In this document: in pieces, positions 28,363 through 38,045 of the stretch | Position numbering within the stretch: the first letter of the stretch is position 1 | How the letters are laid out: the number at the start of each line of letters is the position of its first letter | Assembly: GCF_014385165.1 (NCBI RefSeq) | Contig: NZ_JACRTF010000001.1 | Coordinates: 1,488,001 to 1,552,000 of the forward strand | Reading direction: 5' to 3' | Source: Jilunia laotingensis | Lineage (GTDB): Bacteria; Bacteroidota; Bacteroidia; Bacteroidales; Bacteroidaceae | Length of the DNA: 64,000 nt | Made by a program: the position numbers and the translations under genes | The notes under the pieces: generated by a model | Told to the model about the DNA's origin: nothing | Database searches by the model: none | The model's input: the letters and a program-made list of their open reading frames with translations, nothing else

Positions 28363-31194
28363 TTATATCACAATGTTTACAATCTTCTTCGGAACTACAA
28401 TTACTTTTTTCGGTGTTTTGCCTTCTGTCCACTTCTGTGAACGTTCGTCTGCCAGTACGGTTGTCTGTATGGCATCACTTGTTGCATCTGCCGGGAACTC
28501 CATGTTGAAGCGTGCTTTTCCATTGAAAGAGATGGTATAGCTTACCACATCTTCTTTTAGGTATTCTTCATTGAAAGCCGGCCATTGTGCATCGCAAACG
28601 GAAGTGGTGTTTCCCAGTGTCTCCCATAGTTCTTCGCATACATGTGGAGCAAAGGGAGCCAGAACAATGATTAGCTTCTCGAGTATTTCTTTTTTGCTAC
28701 ATTTCAGGTTGCTGAGTTCGTTGACACAGATCATGAATGCACTGACAGAAGTGTTATATGAGAATTGTTCGATGTCCCCGCTAACTTTCTTTATCAGTTT
28801 ATGTAGTGCTTTCAGTTCGTCTTTCGTGGCTGGTTCGTTTTTAACGAGATATTCATCGTTGCGGTTGTAGAACAATGACCAGAACTTACGGATGAAGCGA
28901 TGTACACCGTCGATGCCGTTCGTGTCCCACGGTTTGGATTGTTCCACCGGACCAAGGAACATTTCGTACATGCGAAGTGTGTCGGCTCCGTACTTTTCAA
29001 CGATCATATCCGGATTGACCACATTGAACATAGATTTACTCATTTTTTCGACAGCCCAGCCACAGATGTATTTACCATCTTCAAGAATGAATTCTGCCGT
29101 TTCATATTCGGGACGCCATGCTTTGAAGGCTTCTATGTCGAGAATATCATTGGATACGATGTTCACATCTACATGTATAGGGGTGACTTCGTATTGATCT
29201 TTTAAATTCAGTGATACAAATGTATTGGTATCTTTAATGCGGTAAACAAAATTACTGCGTCCCTGAATCATTCCTTGGTTGACAAGTTTTTGGTAGGGCT
29301 CTTCAACCGCAGATATATCCAGATCGTGCAGGAATTTGTTCCAGAAACGAGAATAAATCAAATGTCCGGTAGCATGTTCGGTGCCGCCCACATACAGGTC
29401 TACGTTTTTCCAATACCGGTCTATAGCAGGAGCAACCAATGCTTCCTCGTTGTGAGGATCCATGTAACGGAGGTAATATGCGGATGATCCGGCAAAGCCG
29501 GGCATTGTATTGAGTTCGAGCGGGAAGATGGTAATATGGTCGATCTTCTCGTTTTCTACCACGCATTTGTTCACTGTGTCCCATGCCCATTTGGTAGCAT
29601 GTCCCAATGGAGGCTCACCGGTTTCAGTAGGCAAGAATTTGTCAATTTCCGGTAATTCGAGCGGCAGACAGGATTCATCGATCACATAAGGCATACCGTC
29701 CTTATAGTAGACGGGGAACGGTTCGCCCCAATAACGTTGGCGTGAGAAGATGGCATCCCGGAGGCGGAAGTTAACTTTGACTCGTCCCAGTCCAGTCTCT
29801 TTGATATATTCTTTTGTCTTGGCGATGGCTTCTTTTACAGTCAGTCCGTTCAGTACCAGCCCTCCTTCGGGTGTACCGGGACGCGGAGAGTTAATCATAA
29901 TGCCTTCTTTGGCATCGAAGCTCTCTTCGCTGACATCACATCCTTCTATCAACGGACGAATTTCAAGGCCGAAATGTTTGGCAAAAGCGTAGTCGCGGCT
30001 ATCATGTGCAGGCACTGCCATGATAGCACCCGTACCGTATCCTGCCAACACGTAATCGCTGATCCATACAGGAATTGCTTCGTTGGTTAACGGATTAATG
30101 GCATAGCTTCCTGAGAATACGCCACTGACGCTGCGGTCAGCGATGCGTTCGCGTTCCGTACGTTTTTTGGTACGCTCCAGATAAGCATCGACTTCTGCCT
30201 TCTGACCGGGAGTAGTGAGTTGCGCCACCAGCTCGCTTTCCGGTGCAAGCACCATGAATGTAACACCGAATACCGTGTCTGCACGGGTGGTGAAGATGGT
30301 AAATTCTACATCCGAGTCTTTTACTTTGAATTTCATTTCGTCCCCTTCCGAGCGTCCGATCCAGTTACGTTGGGTTTCTTTCAGGGAATCTGTCCAGTCT
30401 ACCGTATCCAGTCCGTCGAGCAGACGCTGGGCATAGGCAGATACTCGTAAACACCACTGGCGCATCACTTTCTGGATCACCGGATAACCGCCACGTTCGC
30501 TAACCCCGTCCACTACTTCATCGTTGGCAAGTACTGTGCCGAGCGCAGGACACCAGTTTACCATCGTGTTTCCCAGATAAGCAATCCGGTAATTCATCAG
30601 TATTTCCTGTTGCTCTTTTTCACTTTTTGCTTTCCATTCATCGGCAGTGAATGAGAGTTCTTCGCCATGGGCTATGTTAAGACCTTCTGTTCCGATGGTT
30701 CCGAAAGCCTCTATCAGCTCTTCGATAGGGCGGGCTTGTTTCTTATCATTGCAGTAATAGCTGTTGAACATTTTGATGAATGCCCATTGTGTCCAGTGAT
30801 AATAGTCAGGGTCACAGGTACGTATCTCACGGCTCCAGTCGAAACAGAAACCTATTTTATCCAATTGTTCGCGGTAACGGTTGATATTGTTGACAGTCGT
30901 AATTGCAGGGTGCTGTCCGGTCTGGATGGCGTATTGTTCGGCAGGCAGGCCGTAAGCGTCATATCCCATCGGGTTCAGAACATTGAAACCTTGCAGGCGT
31001 TTGTATCGGGCGTAGATATCCGAAGCAATATATCCCAGCGGATGACCTACATGCAGCCCGGCTCCCGAAGGATAAGGGAACATATTCAGCACATAGAATT
31101 TTTGTTTCGATTCATCTTCCTTCACTTGGTAAGTTTTATTGTCCACCCACCGTTTCTGCCATTTCTTTTCAATCTCCCTGAAATTATATTCCAT
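28363..31194 (-). CDS. leuS: Leucyl-tRNA synthetase
   Basis: This 943-residue class I aminoacyl-tRNA synthetase charges tRNA-Leu in the cytoplasm. The HIGH-type motif appears as HVGH in [17 protein letters not shown] (near residues 40-56) and the KMSKS motif in [16 protein letters not shown] (about residue 720). The editing domain (with [19 protein letters not shown]) lies between them, and an anticodon-binding domain follows. Length fits the Bacteroidetes form. A TAAATTTG -7-like box lies on the minus strand at 31262-31255, about 60 bp upstream. The yitT-like gene follows after 18 bp. Confidence 0.98.
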   Translation of the reverse strand: MEYNFREIEKKWQKRWVDNKTYQVKEDESKQKFYVLNMFPYPSGAGLHVGHPLGYIASDIYARYKRLQGFNVLNPMGYDAYGLPAEQYAIQTGQHPAITTVNNINRYREQLDKIGFCFDWSREIRTCDPDYYHWTQWAFIKMFNSYYCNDKKQARPIEELIEAFGTIGTEGLNIAHGEELSFTADEWKAKSEKEQQEILMNYRIAYLGNTMVNWCPALGTVLANDEVVDGVSERGGYPVIQKVMRQWCLRVSAYAQRLLDGLDTVDWTDSLKETQRNWIGRSEGDEMKFKVKDSDVEFTIFTTRADTVFGVTFMVLAPESELVAQLTTPGQKAEVDAYLERTKKRTERERIADRSVSGVFSGSYAINPLTNEAIPVWISDYVLAGYGTGAIMAVPAHDSRDYAFAKHFGLEIRPLIEGCDVSEESFDAKEGIMINSPRPGTPEGGLVLNGLTVKEAIAKTKEYIKETGLGRVKVNFRLRDAIFSRQRYWGEPFPVYYKDGMPYVIDESCLPLELPEIDKFLPTETGEPPLGHATKWAWDTVNKCVVENEKIDHITIFPLELNTMPGFAGSSAYYLRYMDPHNEEALVAPAIDRYWKNVDLYVGGTEHATGHLIYSRFWNKFLHDLDISAVEEPYQKLVNQGMIQGRSNFVYRIKDTNTFVSLNLKDQYEVTPIHVDVNIVSNDILDIEAFKAWRPEYETAEFILEDGKYICGWAVEKMSKSMFNVVNPDMIVEKYGADTLRMYEMFLGPVEQSKPWDTNGIDGVHRFIRKFWSLFYNRNDEYLVKNEPATKDELKALHKLIKKVSGDIEQFSYNTSVSAFMICVNELSNLKCSKKEILEKLIIVLAPFAPHVCEELWETLGNTTSVCDAQWPAFNEEYLKEDVVSYTISFNGKARFNMEFPADATSDAIQTTVLADERSQKWTEGKTPKKVIVVPKKIVNIVI

Positions 31195-31495
31195 ATTGAT
31201 TTCTTTAGTTATTGTTGAATACTATGTTATGACCTCTATTTAATATAAACGGTGCAAATTTAAAGGTTTATTTTCAGATTTATAGCGTAGTAGTATAAAA
31301 AACAATGATTTGTTTGTCTTTTCAATTGCATTATGCCGATAGTCCTTTAAATAGCGGATTTTTTGCGGTATCTATTTCCTGTAAAAGTCATATTTAGTGG
31401 CTGAGATATACTCCTGTTTTCGGTATTTCATGAGTCGAAAACTGCTACCCATTGAAAAGATTTTATTTTGCAGGAAAAATAAATGCTTTTACATA

Positions 31496-31526
31496 TTGCT
31501 TTTATGAATTTTATTTCTTATCTTTG
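31496..31526 (+). promoter_or_regulatory. Promoter of the candidate RNA upstream of the creD operon
   Basis: TTG (31496-31498) and TATCTTTG (31519-31526) are 20 bases apart, close to the Bacteroides consensus. The start would be near 31533. Confidence 0.55.
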
Positions 31527-31532
31527 AGCAAT

Positions 31533-31667
31533 CAAAAAAATGAATCTATAAACACTCTAAAGATAAGATTTCTGACATAAATTCAATAGGTTGAACACAG
31601 AGATGTGTTTAAGGGGTAATAAATCGGGATGTAATTTGAAAGAATTGCATCCCGATTTCATTTTTTT
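31533..31667 (+). ncRNA. Candidate small RNA of about 135 nt between leuS and the creD operon
   Basis: This segment is bounded by a Bacteroides-type promoter (31496-31526) and a clear intrinsic terminator (31621-31667), and contains no convincing ORF. An internal hairpin AACACA/TGTGTT (31594-31599 with 31604-31609, loop GAGA) precedes the terminator. The terminator ends 11 bases before the -33 box of the next promoter, so the RNA is probably independent of the downstream genes. The start is estimated from the promoter. I do not recognise a known RNA family. It could also be an attenuated leader. Confidence 0.5.
31621..31667 (+). terminator. Intrinsic terminator of the candidate RNA
   Basis: AAATCGGGATG (31621-31631) pairs with CATCCCGATTT (31648-31658), and seven T residues follow at 31661-31667. 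Confidence 0.8.
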
Positions 31668-31677
31668 CTGATATTGT

Positions 31678-31720
31678 TTTGTTCTTTGATAATTTCTATT
31701 TTACTTTGTAGCGCAAAGTA
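31678..31720 (+). promoter_or_regulatory. Promoter with overlapping palindromic operator for the creD operon
   Basis: TTTG (31678-31681) and TTACTTTG (31701-31708) are separated by 19 bases. The -7 box is overlapped by the inverted repeat TACTTTG-TAGCG-CAAAGTA (31702-31720). A dimeric repressor bound there would block transcription. The winged-helix protein encoded at 32316 is the natural candidate, which is inference. Confidence 0.6.
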
Positions 31721-31727
31721 CTTTTAT

Positions 31728-32312
31728 ATGGATAAGAATAAAGCATTAGAATCAGTAAATGAGATAAAGGAGTTGATGGAAAAGTCCTCCAGGTTTGTTT
31801 CTCTTAGTGGCATGACTGCAGTCTTGGCCGGGATATATTCGTTGATAGGCTCTTACTTGGCAGTCGGAACACTTAGTTCGGGAGCTTCCCATGTGGAGTT
31901 GATAGTAATAGCTTCCGTTGTATTAGTCGCTGCAGCGATTACCGCTTATATACTCTCCTGGTATAAGGCGAAAAAGACAGGGCAAAAGTTTTTCAGTAAA
32001 ATAACTTATCGTATTGCATGGAATTTCTCTTTGCCATTATTGGTAGGCGGTTTGTTTTGTATTGCTTTGCTCATGCATAAGGATTATGGTCTGATTTCTT
32101 CCGTCATGTTATTATTTTATGGACTTTCGTTAGTCAATGCTTCTAAGTTTACCTATTCTAATTTAGGCTGGCTGGGGTACTCGTTTCTTTGTCTGGGCAT
32201 TATCGATTGTTTTTTTGAAGGGCATGCATTAATGTTCTGGACTATCGGGTTCGGTGGATTCCACATCTTGTATGGAGTATTATTTTATTTGCAGTACGAA
32301 AGGAAAAAGTAA
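31728..32312 (+). CDS. Six-helix membrane protein of unknown function
   Basis: With ATG 31728 (MDKNKALESVNEIKELMEKS) the protein has 194 residues; an open extension to 31674 would run through the promoter and operator. A charged N-terminal helix is followed by about six hydrophobic segments, including LIVIASVVLVAAAITAYI and SLPLLVGGLFCIALLM. I do not recognise a named domain. It is the first gene of a three-gene unit with the winged-helix regulator and CreD, suggesting an envelope-related role under a shared regulator. Its stop lies only three bases before the regulator's ATG. Confidence 0.75.
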   Translation: MDKNKALESVNEIKELMEKSSRFVSLSGMTAVLAGIYSLIGSYLAVGTLSSGASHVELIVIASVVLVAAAITAYILSWYKAKKTGQKFFSKITYRIAWNFSLPLLVGGLFCIALLMHKDYGLISSVMLLFYGLSLVNASKFTYSNLGWLGYSFLCLGIIDCFFEGHALMFWTIGFGGFHILYGVLFYLQYERKK

Positions 32313-32315
32313 TTG

Positions 32316-32612
32316 ATGATAGAAGCATTTCAGAATATAAACAAAGCATTTGAGAGCAAGGTCAGATTGGGGATTATGGCTGTCTTGATGGTTAATGATG
32401 AAGCCGATTTCAATTCCCTGAAAGAATTGCTTTCATTGACGGATGGCAATTTGGCGAGCCATACTCGAGCGTTGGAAGAGCTTGGTTATATTGTCTGCCG
32501 GAAAGCTTTCGTGGGAAGGAAGACGAAAACCACTTTCCAAGCCACTCCGCAAGGGAGGGAAGCATTTAAAGCGCACATTGATGCATTGGAAAGTTTCTTG
32601 AAATCTACTTGA
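32316..32612 (+). CDS. Winged-helix transcriptional regulator (HTH_34-like)
   Basis: ATG 32316 gives 98 residues (MIEAFQNINKAFESKVRLGI); a TTG three bases earlier is also possible. The sequence fits the small winged-helix family: a helix with VRLGIMAVLMVNDEADFNSL, the recognition region LTDGNLASHTRALEELGYI, and a wing with KAFVGRKTKTTFQATPQG. Such proteins bind short palindromes as dimers. Here the palindrome over the operon promoter (31702-31720) is a likely target, giving autoregulation. The gene sits between the membrane protein and creD. Confidence 0.9.
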   Translation: MIEAFQNINKAFESKVRLGIMAVLMVNDEADFNSLKELLSLTDGNLASHTRALEELGYIVCRKAFVGRKTKTTFQATPQGREAFKAHIDALESFLKST

Positions 32613-32686
32613 CGCGATCTTTGCAATTGGCGTAATGGGAATCTTATAATAACTATTCTAATAATTCACTTAACACTATTCTAAGT

Positions 32687-34036
32687 ATGGATGATTTTAA
32701 TGAAAACCTGAATGAGACGAAAAGACAAGCCAACGGCTGTTTGCATCGTTTTTCGAAAACGATTAAAGTAGTAGTTATCGGGGTATTGATTCTGTTGCTA
32801 CTTATTCCGATGATAATGATCAAGGAAATGATTTCCGAAAGAGGGCGTACGCAAGAGGAGGCAATCGATGAAGTAAGTCAAAAATGGAGCTTGGCACAGA
32901 CCGTCACGGGCCCTTATCTTAACTTACAATATCCTGTTACGACTGAAGTTGACGGAAAACCAAAGGTTGTTGTCAGCAATGTAGTATTGTTTCCTGATGA
33001 ACTCATGGTAGATGGAAAGTTGCATACCGAGCTGCTTCGTCGAGGAATTTATGAGGTTAATGTTTATCAATCGGAGTTGCTCTTCAAAGGTTATTTCAGT
33101 TCGGAAGAACTTCGGAAAAGTGGTGTCGATATGAACTTGATACGGTTTGATAAAGCTGCTGTCTGTTTTAATCTCACGGATATGCGTGGAATCAGTGAGC
33201 AGGTCAGTATTGCGATAGATGATTCTGTCTACGTGTTTGAACCCGGAATGGATGGACTTGGAATTAAAAATACCGGTGTACATACCTTAGTTGACCTTTC
33301 CTCCCTGAAAGGAGAGCAGAAGATTCCTTATGAGATGAAGATACGGTTGAAAGGCTCTCAGTCCGTCAACTTCACTCCGTTGGGCAAAACTACGAAAGTC
33401 AATTTGAAAGCTAATTGGAATACTCCCAGCTTTGTTGGTAGTTTTCTTCCGGAAAATCGGGACGTTACCGCAGATGAATTTTCAGCCCAATGGCAGGTGC
33501 TGAATCTCAACCGTAATTACTCTCAGGTATTGGTAGACCCTTCAGCGATGGTAGTCAGTGATATTGCTGATTCCGATTTCGGAGTGAACCTGAAAGTTCC
33601 TGTCGAACAGTACCAGCAATCCATGCGTTCCGCCAAATATGCGGTCTTGATTATACTGTTGACGTTTACTGTGATATTTTTTACAGAAATTATGGAGAAG
33701 ACTCGAATACACGCTTTGCAATACTTGTTGGTTGGTCTGGCATTGTGTCTTTTCTACAGCTTGTTACTTTCCATATCCGAGCATCTTGGTTTCAACATGG
33801 CTTATCTGATATCTGCTGTACTTACGATCGGTTTGGTTAGCGGGTATATGTTAGGGATTATCAAGAAAAAGAAACCGGCCTTTATTATGGGCGGATTGTT
33901 GATAATATTGTATGTGTATATATTTATTCTCATTCAGTTGGAAACCTATGCGCTGCTTGCCGGAAGTCTTGGGTTGTTTGTGATATTGGCTGCCGTAATG
34001 TATTTCTCAAAGAAGATCGATTGGTTCAATGAGTAA
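32687..34036 (+). CDS. creD: CreD-family inner membrane protein
   Basis: This 449-residue protein has one N-terminal membrane segment (about residues 25-47), then the CreD-type soluble domain with QTVTGPYLNLQYPV and the later NFTPLGKTTKVNLKANWNTP. Four or five C-terminal membrane segments (about 320-445) include a typical FFTEIMEKTRIHALQYLLVG. In Enterobacteria CreD is a target of the CreBC system and is linked to envelope stress and beta-lactam or colicin tolerance. Its molecular function is unclear. In Bacteroidetes it often follows a small winged-helix gene, as here (74-bp gap). Confidence 0.93.
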   Translation: MDDFNENLNETKRQANGCLHRFSKTIKVVVIGVLILLLLIPMIMIKEMISERGRTQEEAIDEVSQKWSLAQTVTGPYLNLQYPVTTEVDGKPKVVVSNVVLFPDELMVDGKLHTELLRRGIYEVNVYQSELLFKGYFSSEELRKSGVDMNLIRFDKAAVCFNLTDMRGISEQVSIAIDDSVYVFEPGMDGLGIKNTGVHTLVDLSSLKGEQKIPYEMKIRLKGSQSVNFTPLGKTTKVNLKANWNTPSFVGSFLPENRDVTADEFSAQWQVLNLNRNYSQVLVDPSAMVVSDIADSDFGVNLKVPVEQYQQSMRSAKYAVLIILLTFTVIFFTEIMEKTRIHALQYLLVGLALCLFYSLLLSISEHLGFNMAYLISAVLTIGLVSGYMLGIIKKKKPAFIMGGLLIILYVYIFILIQLETYALLAGSLGLFVILAAVMYFSKKIDWFNE

Positions 34037-34071
34037 CTAAACTTGACTATTTATATATTCCTAGAGTGAAT

Positions 34072-34113
34072 GCCCGGGGGGAGATGAATAAAATGTCCTT
34101 TCCGGGCTTTTTT
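34072..34113 (+). terminator. Terminator of the creD operon
   Basis: GCCCGG (34072-34077) pairs with CCGGGC (34102-34107), probably extended by GGA/TCC, and is followed by six T residues. Confidence 0.7.
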
Positions 34114-34136
34114 AGATAAAGCTAGAGTATGGATAT

Positions 34137-34200
34137 AAAAAAAGGAGTACCGCTGTACTCCAACCTTTGTTAACCTTAAATCTAATACTATGAAAAACAC
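34137..34200 (-). ncRNA. Candidate small RNA, copy 1 of 3
   Basis: On the minus strand a -33 box TTTG (34235-34232), a 19-base spacer and a -7 box TATCTTTG (34212-34205) lie just upstream. About 64 nt later comes an intrinsic terminator: GGAGTAC/GTACTCC stem (34161-34144, loop AGCG) plus seven T. The RNA body is identical to copies 2 and 3, while the spacer between the promoter boxes differs. The RNA lies on the same strand as, and downstream of, the HAF-like protein gene at 34444, after that gene's own hairpin. Start position is estimated from the promoter. Function is unknown. Confidence 0.65.
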
Positions 34201-34204
34201 ATTG

Positions 34205-34235
34205 CAAAGATACGGCTTATGATGATATTTGCAAA
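34205..34235 (-). promoter_or_regulatory. Promoter of small RNA copy 1
   Basis: TTTG-N19-TATCTTTG on the minus strand. Boxes and spacing are kept in all three copies while the spacer sequence varies. Confidence 0.65.
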
Positions 34236-34359
34236 TTATACAAATAAAAAAGGATGTTTTATAACACGAATTAAGAAATGACTATCACTTATTAGATTTT
34301 AGTAAGAATTTAGTATCAATTCGTAATTTGTAGGCAGAGATATTTATTGAATACACAAA

Positions 34360-34389
34360 TGAGATGGCTTTCTTTAAAAAGCCATCTCA
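34360..34389. terminator. Hairpin after the HAF-like protein gene
   Basis: TGAGATGGCTTT (34360-34371) pairs with AAAGCCATCTCA (34378-34389) across a 6-base loop. The T-run on the minus strand is short. Confidence 0.6.
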
Positions 34390-34443
34390 ACACGGAATAT
34401 ATCTTGAAATCTTATATCGAATTTGTATTGTTATAGGAAACCT

Positions 34444-35973
34444 TTATCTGATTATAATCTTTTTTGAAATTTCTTTTGCTCCCGATATGATTTTTGCTAT
34501 ATAGACGCCTTTAGGTAAGTATGCAAGATCAATATCGTTATCGTTGATAGTGGTGCTGTAAACAATCTTGCCTACCAAATCAATGACATCCACCTTTCCT
34601 GAAATGGCGTTGGTATACAAGGTTTGTCCTTTTGTATACGCTATTATTTCATTGGTTGGGGTTTCAATATTTTTGATGGAAGTAGGATTTAGTTTATCTG
34701 ATAATTGGATACAGAAGTTTATATAGGTGAAACTGTTCACGTCAAAAATAAATGAATAAATATTCCGCTCGTTTTTACTGAGAAATGCAGTGCCGGTCAT
34801 AACATTGTCATTATCTTCTGATTCAGGTAATTCAGCATCGATATCGAAATTATGTTTTTCTTTCAACCATTCATTTAATGGTAAAAGATCTTCTTGGTTT
34901 TCATCTTTAATGATATAAGAGTTTCTTACAAGGTCATTGTAAGGGGATGCCGTCATGAGAAGTCCCTCATTTGTTACCGAGCATACGATGTTATCGCTTT
35001 GTTTACTGAAAATCACATTGGTATTGTTTTTCAGATCAAAGCGAATGGGGTGATTGATTGAGCTTGATGTATCTTCCGGATCGGGCATCGTAATGCTGGT
35101 TGCCAAGTATTGACCGTTGTAGCTGAGAGGAACCGAACCTATATCCAAACTAACACCTTTATAAAATTCTTTCATCAGTTCGTTGCGCTTTTCGACCGCT
35201 GCTTTAAAAGCGTCAAGTTGTTCTTTATATTCCGGTGTGCCGTATTCGGCTGTTACAAAGTCTGAAAATTCTAAGGATGGCCCTGGGTTCTCGGCTTCAG
35301 TATTATACATCATGTCGGTGGCTAATAACTGATAATCGTATTCACCTTTGCTTTCATCCAGTTTCCAGATGATAATCTGATTATACATTCCGCTCCAGTC
35401 TCTGAATCGTCCAACCAGTATGTTCCCGTCTGCAGACATATTTGTTACCAAAGCTCCTTGAGGTTTCATTCCAAATATATCCTTTTCGGGAGAAGGAAGG
35501 ATGTGGATTTTGTATTCATTCCCTTCCAAAGTCCAGATGGACGGTTTTTTTACGGCATTATCCAATATATATCCGGCTATCTTTTTATCATCTAAAGAGA
35601 TGGCAAAAGCTTCACCGATGTCATTTGAACCTGTGTTTTCGAGTTCATTCCATTTACTGTCTTTATAATATACTGGTTTCAATTCCATCGTGTTAGGGCC
35701 ATAGCTTCCAGCAATAATCCCGCTATTGCTAACTGCATTGGCACTGATTATCGTACCTGTTTCTGTCAAGTCCTGAAGTTGATGTGCCTCGGTATTGTAT
35801 ATGAAAGCTTCACCGGCTCTTCCACCTACAACCCATTTGCCATCGGGAGCGATAGCATTCGCTGTACCGGTGGAATAATCAATTTTCATAAAAGCATTTT
35901 CTTGTTGCGCCATTAATGTACTGTTCATCAGCATGAGGCCAAGAAATAGAGGAAATGCGTAGAGTCGTTTCAT
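34444..35973 (-). CDS. Secreted HAF-repeat-like protein with sorting tail
   Basis: This 509-residue protein has a signal peptide (ending LMAQ). Its beta-propeller-like body is built of repeats resembling extracellular HAF repeats: NAIAPDGKWVVGGRAGEAFI, NAVSNSGIIAGSYG, AISLDDKKIAGYILDN and NMSADGNILVGRFRD. A sorting-like tail from about residue 435 ends GAKEISKKIIIR. Function unknown; probably surface or extracellular. It is divergent from the TPR/LuxR-type regulator at 36237. A TAACTTTG -7-like box lies at 36066-36059 on the minus strand. Small RNA copy 1 lies about 240 bp downstream on the same strand. Confidence 0.78.
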   Translation of the reverse strand: MKRLYAFPLFLGLMLMNSTLMAQQENAFMKIDYSTGTANAIAPDGKWVVGGRAGEAFIYNTEAHQLQDLTETGTIISANAVSNSGIIAGSYGPNTMELKPVYYKDSKWNELENTGSNDIGEAFAISLDDKKIAGYILDNAVKKPSIWTLEGNEYKIHILPSPEKDIFGMKPQGALVTNMSADGNILVGRFRDWSGMYNQIIIWKLDESKGEYDYQLLATDMMYNTEAENPGPSLEFSDFVTAEYGTPEYKEQLDAFKAAVEKRNELMKEFYKGVSLDIGSVPLSYNGQYLATSITMPDPEDTSSSINHPIRFDLKNNTNVIFSKQSDNIVCSVTNEGLLMTASPYNDLVRNSYIIKDENQEDLLPLNEWLKEKHNFDIDAELPESEDNDNVMTGTAFLSKNERNIYSFIFDVNSFTYINFCIQLSDKLNPTSIKNIETPTNEIIAYTKGQTLYTNAISGKVDVIDLVGKIVYSTTINDNDIDLAYLPKGVYIAKIISGAKEISKKIIIR

Positions 35974-36201
35974 AATTCAATTTTTTTTAGTTTGACAATA
36001 AGTTAGATGTGTAGATTACCTTATTATAGAATTTCGTATTTGTTCTGATTGGCATTGACAAAGTTAGGACGATTTGTTTGAAATACCTTAAATGAAGCGT
36101 AGACAAAAGGTATACATGCATTATTTTCCGGGATTATTGGACAAAATAAGAATCGTTGATTCTTGGAAATTCGTTTTCGGCTGCTGTTTGTACGATATGT
36201 T

Positions 36202-36232
36202 TTTGGTAAACAGGCCTTTTTTCATACTTTTG
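36202..36232 (+). promoter_or_regulatory. Promoter abutting the TPR regulator start codon
   Basis: TTTG (36202-36205), 19 bases, TACTTTTG (36225-36232). ATG 36237 follows after four bases, implying a leaderless or nearly leaderless transcript. Confidence 0.6.
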
Positions 36233-36236
36233 TATT

Positions 36237-37964
36237 ATGATAAAACACACATCGATATATTTTCTTTTGTCTTTTTTTCTTTGTCAGTCAGCTCATGGAT
36301 ATGACTATAAGTGGAAATGGGTGGATTCGGAATTTGATTCTATTGCTAATAAGTTGGAAGAAGTAGACTTTATGGATTTGCCTCATGAAGCGTTCCGTCC
36401 GGAGGTCATGAAGTTACGGCAAATTGCCGATATGAAGAAAAATCCTGTTTTATCGGCAAGAGCAGTTTACTGGAATTTATGGTTGAAAATGGGTAATGAC
36501 CATTCGTCTGCAATGGATTTAGTAGACCGGACTTTATCATCCATCGATACTTTACGTTATAAATATGATTATAATCGTTTCCTTTACATTAAGGGGCGGT
36601 TATTGCATGAGAGCGGTGAATGGTTTGAGGCATTCCGGATCTTTAAAAAACTTGAAAAAGAATTTATCGAGGAGAAGGATCGATTCAATTTTGCCATGAC
36701 TTGTATAGCACTTGGAGTGTTGTTCAATGATGTGGAAGAATATGAGAACGCTCTGAAGTACTTATTGCAAGGGGAGGATGAATTTAAGAAACTGCATTGC
36801 ATAAATTGTGAGGCTAAAAACAAATTGAATATCAGTAATACGCTGTATCAACTGGGTGAAAAAGATAAATCAGTGCATATTCTTAAAGGTTTAATTAAAA
36901 ATCTTGAGATACAAAATGATACGATTTTTCAGATCGGTGTGATGGTTTCTCTTTTCAGCGCTTCAGATTTTAAGGAGGCAATCTATTCGCAAAAGGCTTA
37001 TGAGCTTGCAAAAAGGTTGGGTAATAAGAACGTTTTGGCAAGTACTTTAGTAAACAGGGGTGCTTATTTTCTGATGAAAGCGAATGCCGATAGTGCTTTA
37101 TACTGTTACAGGCAGGCTTATTTGCTGCAAAAAAGAATATTTAAATTGCAACCTATTTTATATGGCCTGAATCAATCTTTCGAGCTGCTCGGGCAAGTGG
37201 ATAGTGCCTATCATTATTTGAAGAAATACGAATCGTATCGTGACTCGTTACTTCCTAATTTGAAAATGATGGAAATAAACAAGCTGGTTGTCCAGGCGGA
37301 AATTGAAAAATATGAGATGAAATTGAGTACAATGAAAGAGAAAGCCCGGTTACGTAGGAATATGATGTTGATGGTTTCTGCTTTCCTTTTGATTGTGACT
37401 TTGTTGACATGTTATATCTTTTGGACGCTGCGCAAAAGAGAAAAGGACAAGAGGCAACTGAAAGAATTGGAAAACAATCAATTGGCTATTCTGTTTCAGA
37501 ATGAAAAACTACTGAATGAGAAATTTCAGTTGGAGATAGATTCTAAGAACAGAGAGATATCATCTACTACATTGATATTGTCCGAAAAGAACAATCGGCT
37601 GAAGGAGTTGCTCAAACAGGTTGAGAGATTCAATGAGGAAGGTGAGCTTGGCAGGGAACAATCGGCTATGTTGAGCAAACAAATAAAGAGTAATCTCACG
37701 GTGGATGATGAGTGGAAGTACTTCAAGCTTCATTTTGAGAAGGTGCATCCCGAATATTTTACTAAACTGAAAGAAATTGCTCCTTCGCTTTCTGAAAACG
37801 ATCTTCGCCTGTGTGCTTATGTGCGGATCGGGATGACTAATAAACAGATCGGGCAAATGCTGTCGGTTCTTCCCGAAACAGTGAAAACCGCCCGCTACAG
37901 AATGAGAAAAAAGATTGGACTTGAAGGGCAGGAGACGTTAGAGGATTTTCTCCGAAGAATTTGA
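36237..37964 (+). CDS. TPR-containing membrane-bound regulator with LuxR-like HTH
   Basis: This 575-residue protein has a signal peptide (about residues 1-21), tetratricopeptide-type helical repeats in the extracytoplasmic part (about 30-345), one membrane segment (about 377-398, MLMVSAFLLIVTLLTCYIFW) and a coiled coil (400-470). A cytoplasmic helix-turn-helix near the C-terminus contains SENDLRLCAYVRIGMTNKQI and LPETVKTARYRMRKKIGL. This one-protein signalling layout is common in Bacteroides and probably passes an envelope signal to DNA. Targets are unknown; the divergent HAF-like gene is a candidate. The signal peptide supports ATG 36237. Confidence 0.87.
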   Translation: MIKHTSIYFLLSFFLCQSAHGYDYKWKWVDSEFDSIANKLEEVDFMDLPHEAFRPEVMKLRQIADMKKNPVLSARAVYWNLWLKMGNDHSSAMDLVDRTLSSIDTLRYKYDYNRFLYIKGRLLHESGEWFEAFRIFKKLEKEFIEEKDRFNFAMTCIALGVLFNDVEEYENALKYLLQGEDEFKKLHCINCEAKNKLNISNTLYQLGEKDKSVHILKGLIKNLEIQNDTIFQIGVMVSLFSASDFKEAIYSQKAYELAKRLGNKNVLASTLVNRGAYFLMKANADSALYCYRQAYLLQKRIFKLQPILYGLNQSFELLGQVDSAYHYLKKYESYRDSLLPNLKMMEINKLVVQAEIEKYEMKLSTMKEKARLRRNMMLMVSAFLLIVTLLTCYIFWTLRKREKDKRQLKELENNQLAILFQNEKLLNEKFQLEIDSKNREISSTTLILSEKNNRLKELLKQVERFNEEGELGREQSAMLSKQIKSNLTVDDEWKYFKLHFEKVHPEYFTKLKEIAPSLSENDLRLCAYVRIGMTNKQIGQMLSVLPETVKTARYRMRKKIGLEGQETLEDFLRRI

Positions 37965-38045
37965 AGACTGTTATTTCGGATTTGTATTCGTTAATAAAGA
38001 TCGTAAGCTCGTGTGTTATATAGGTTCAGCATAACGTATGGGCAT

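Larger units (their letters stand above)
34137..34340 (-). repeat. Small RNA repeat unit, copy 1 (RNA, promoter and upstream DNA)
   Basis: About 82 bp from 34137 are identical, apart from one base, to copies at 38046 and 40120. Weaker similarity continues upstream of the promoter for about another 100 bp. Confidence 0.7.

Noticed and set aside
31606..31672. 22-codon ORF starting ATGTGTTTAAGG inside the candidate RNA
   Set aside because: It runs through the terminator hairpin and T-run and has no plausible initiation signal.
34191..34221. Plus-strand micro-ORF MKNTLQRYGL/F repeated at the three small RNA copies
   Set aside because: The reading ends differently in each copy, and the conserved bases are better explained by a promoter and RNA on the minus strand.
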